From positions 1 to 64,000 of the forward strand of contig NZ_RYYV01000010.1 of assembly GCF_003977665.1 (NCBI RefSeq): a stretch of DNA of 64,000 nucleotides, written 5' to 3'. Below the pieces are notes generated by a model that saw only the letters and a program-made list of their open reading frames with translations, did not search any database and was not told the DNA's origin. This document shows, one piece after another, positions 63,452-64,000 of the stretch (the stretch's first letter is position 1; every line of letters begins with the position of its first letter). The translations under genes and the position numbers were made by a program. The stretch is from Dyella choica. GTDB taxonomy: Bacteria > Pseudomonadota > Gammaproteobacteria > Xanthomonadales > Rhodanobacteraceae.

Positions 63452-64000
63452 TCAATACAGCACGCGGGTGCGCAAGGTGCCGGGAATCGCCGCCAGCTTG
63501 TCCTTCAGCGCGGCGGCCTGTTGCTCGTCGGCGGACACGTCGATCACCACGTAACCCACTTCCGCATGGGTCTGCAGGAACTGCGCGTCGATGTTGATGT
63601 TGCCTGCGGAAAACAGTTCGTTGATGCGTGAAAGCACGCCCGGAACGTTGCGGTGGATGTGCAGCAGGCGGCGGCTGCGCGGATGTTCGGGCAGCGTCAC
63701 TTCAGGAAAATTGACGGCCGACAAAGTGGAGCCGTTGTCGCTGTAGCGCACCAGCTTGCTGGCGACTTCAATGCCGATGTTGTCCTGCGCCTCCAGCGTG
63801 CTGCCGCCGATGTGCGGTGTCAGGATCACGTTGTCCATGCCCACCAGCGGCGAGACGAACGGATCGTCGTTGCCCTTCGGCTCCACTGGAAATACGTCGA
63901 TGGCCGCACCGCCGAGATGCTCCTCACGCAAGGCACCGGCCAGCGCATCGATGTCGACCACGGTGCCGCGCGAGGCATTGATCAGCGTCGCGCCCTTGCG
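63452..64000 (-). CDS. serA: D-3-phosphoglycerate dehydrogenase, C-terminal part (gene runs off the window)
   Basis: First enzyme of serine synthesis, oxidising 3-phosphoglycerate with NAD. Only 182 residues are in the window; the frame stays open to base 64000 and reads RKGATLINASRGTVVDIDAL, the end of the NAD domain, with the active-site His in TPHIGGSTLEAQ and an ACT domain (HIHRNVPGVLSRINELFS) at the end. The ACT domain suggests serine feedback control. Confidence 0.93.
   Translation of the reverse strand, partial: RKGATLINASRGTVVDIDALAGALREEHLGGAAIDVFPVEPKGNDDPFVSPLVGMDNVILTPHIGGSTLEAQDNIGIEVASKLVRYSDNGSTLSAVNFPEVTLPEHPRSRRLLHIHRNVPGVLSRINELFSAGNINIDAQFLQTHAEVGYVVIDVSADEQQAAALKDKLAAIPGTLRTRVLY

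Overview
The window is a GC-rich, densely packed bacterial chromosome segment with no phage, insertion sequence, rRNA or CRISPR array in it. Gene content and order suggest a gammaproteobacterium of the Xanthomonadales, most likely Rhodanobacteraceae (the Dyella/Rhodanobacter/Luteibacter/Frateuria group). The pointers are gshB-tonB-yqgE-ruvX-pyrB diverging from pilGHIJ-chpA, bioA beside rsmE, the pheST-ihfA-merR run, and a RegB/RegA pair. This placement is inference from recognised families; no database was searched.

Layout. 0-4.2 kb: a minus-strand run for glutathione synthesis, TonB, YqgE, RuvX and PyrB. 4.4-16.4 kb: the Pil-Chp chemosensory system for type IV pili, ending in a 2050-residue ChpA kinase, a CheB-like protein and a CheW-like ChpC. 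16.5-23.1 kb: rsmE and bioA on minus, then gspN-hisN-nudE-cysQ-mazG on plus, mostly with ATGA overlaps. 23.3-31.6 kb: a GSGD-repeat secreted protein, an anion permease, a GST, a YbbA/YbbP-type ABC exporter diverging from tesA, and a two-component pair. 31.6-38 kb: a fused 3-oxoacid CoA-transferase, an isoaspartyl peptidase, RegA/RegB and a peptide transporter. 38-43.9 kb: dgkA, lemA with two TPM-domain genes, fimT, uvrB, tRNA-Val and a HemJ/CopD-like protein. 44-53.2 kb: a sugar-nucleotide epimerase, then the translation block thrS-infC-rpmI-rplT-pheS-pheT-ihfA-merR and tRNA-Pro. 53.3-64 kb: an unknown protein, pbpC with an alpha-2-macroglobulin gene, a chemoreceptor, and serA cut by the window edge.

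Small repeats stand out most. One palindromic family (GTAGG...CCTAC ends) occurs about ten times, and in seven copies the TAG/CTA at its end is the stop codon of the adjacent gene. A second family (GGCCATCC-TGGCC core) lies before thrS and also inside pheT in frame. Simple CCTCTCCCC/GGGGAGAGG hairpins form a third group.

Other points worth a second look: a Pil-Chp system with no PilK and a CheB-like protein lacking the catalytic serine; a G10 tract inside chpA; a histidine kinase with its H-box but no recognisable ATP-binding boxes; infC probably starting at ATC; and a single-chain CoA-transferase. I found no clearly new multi-gene system.
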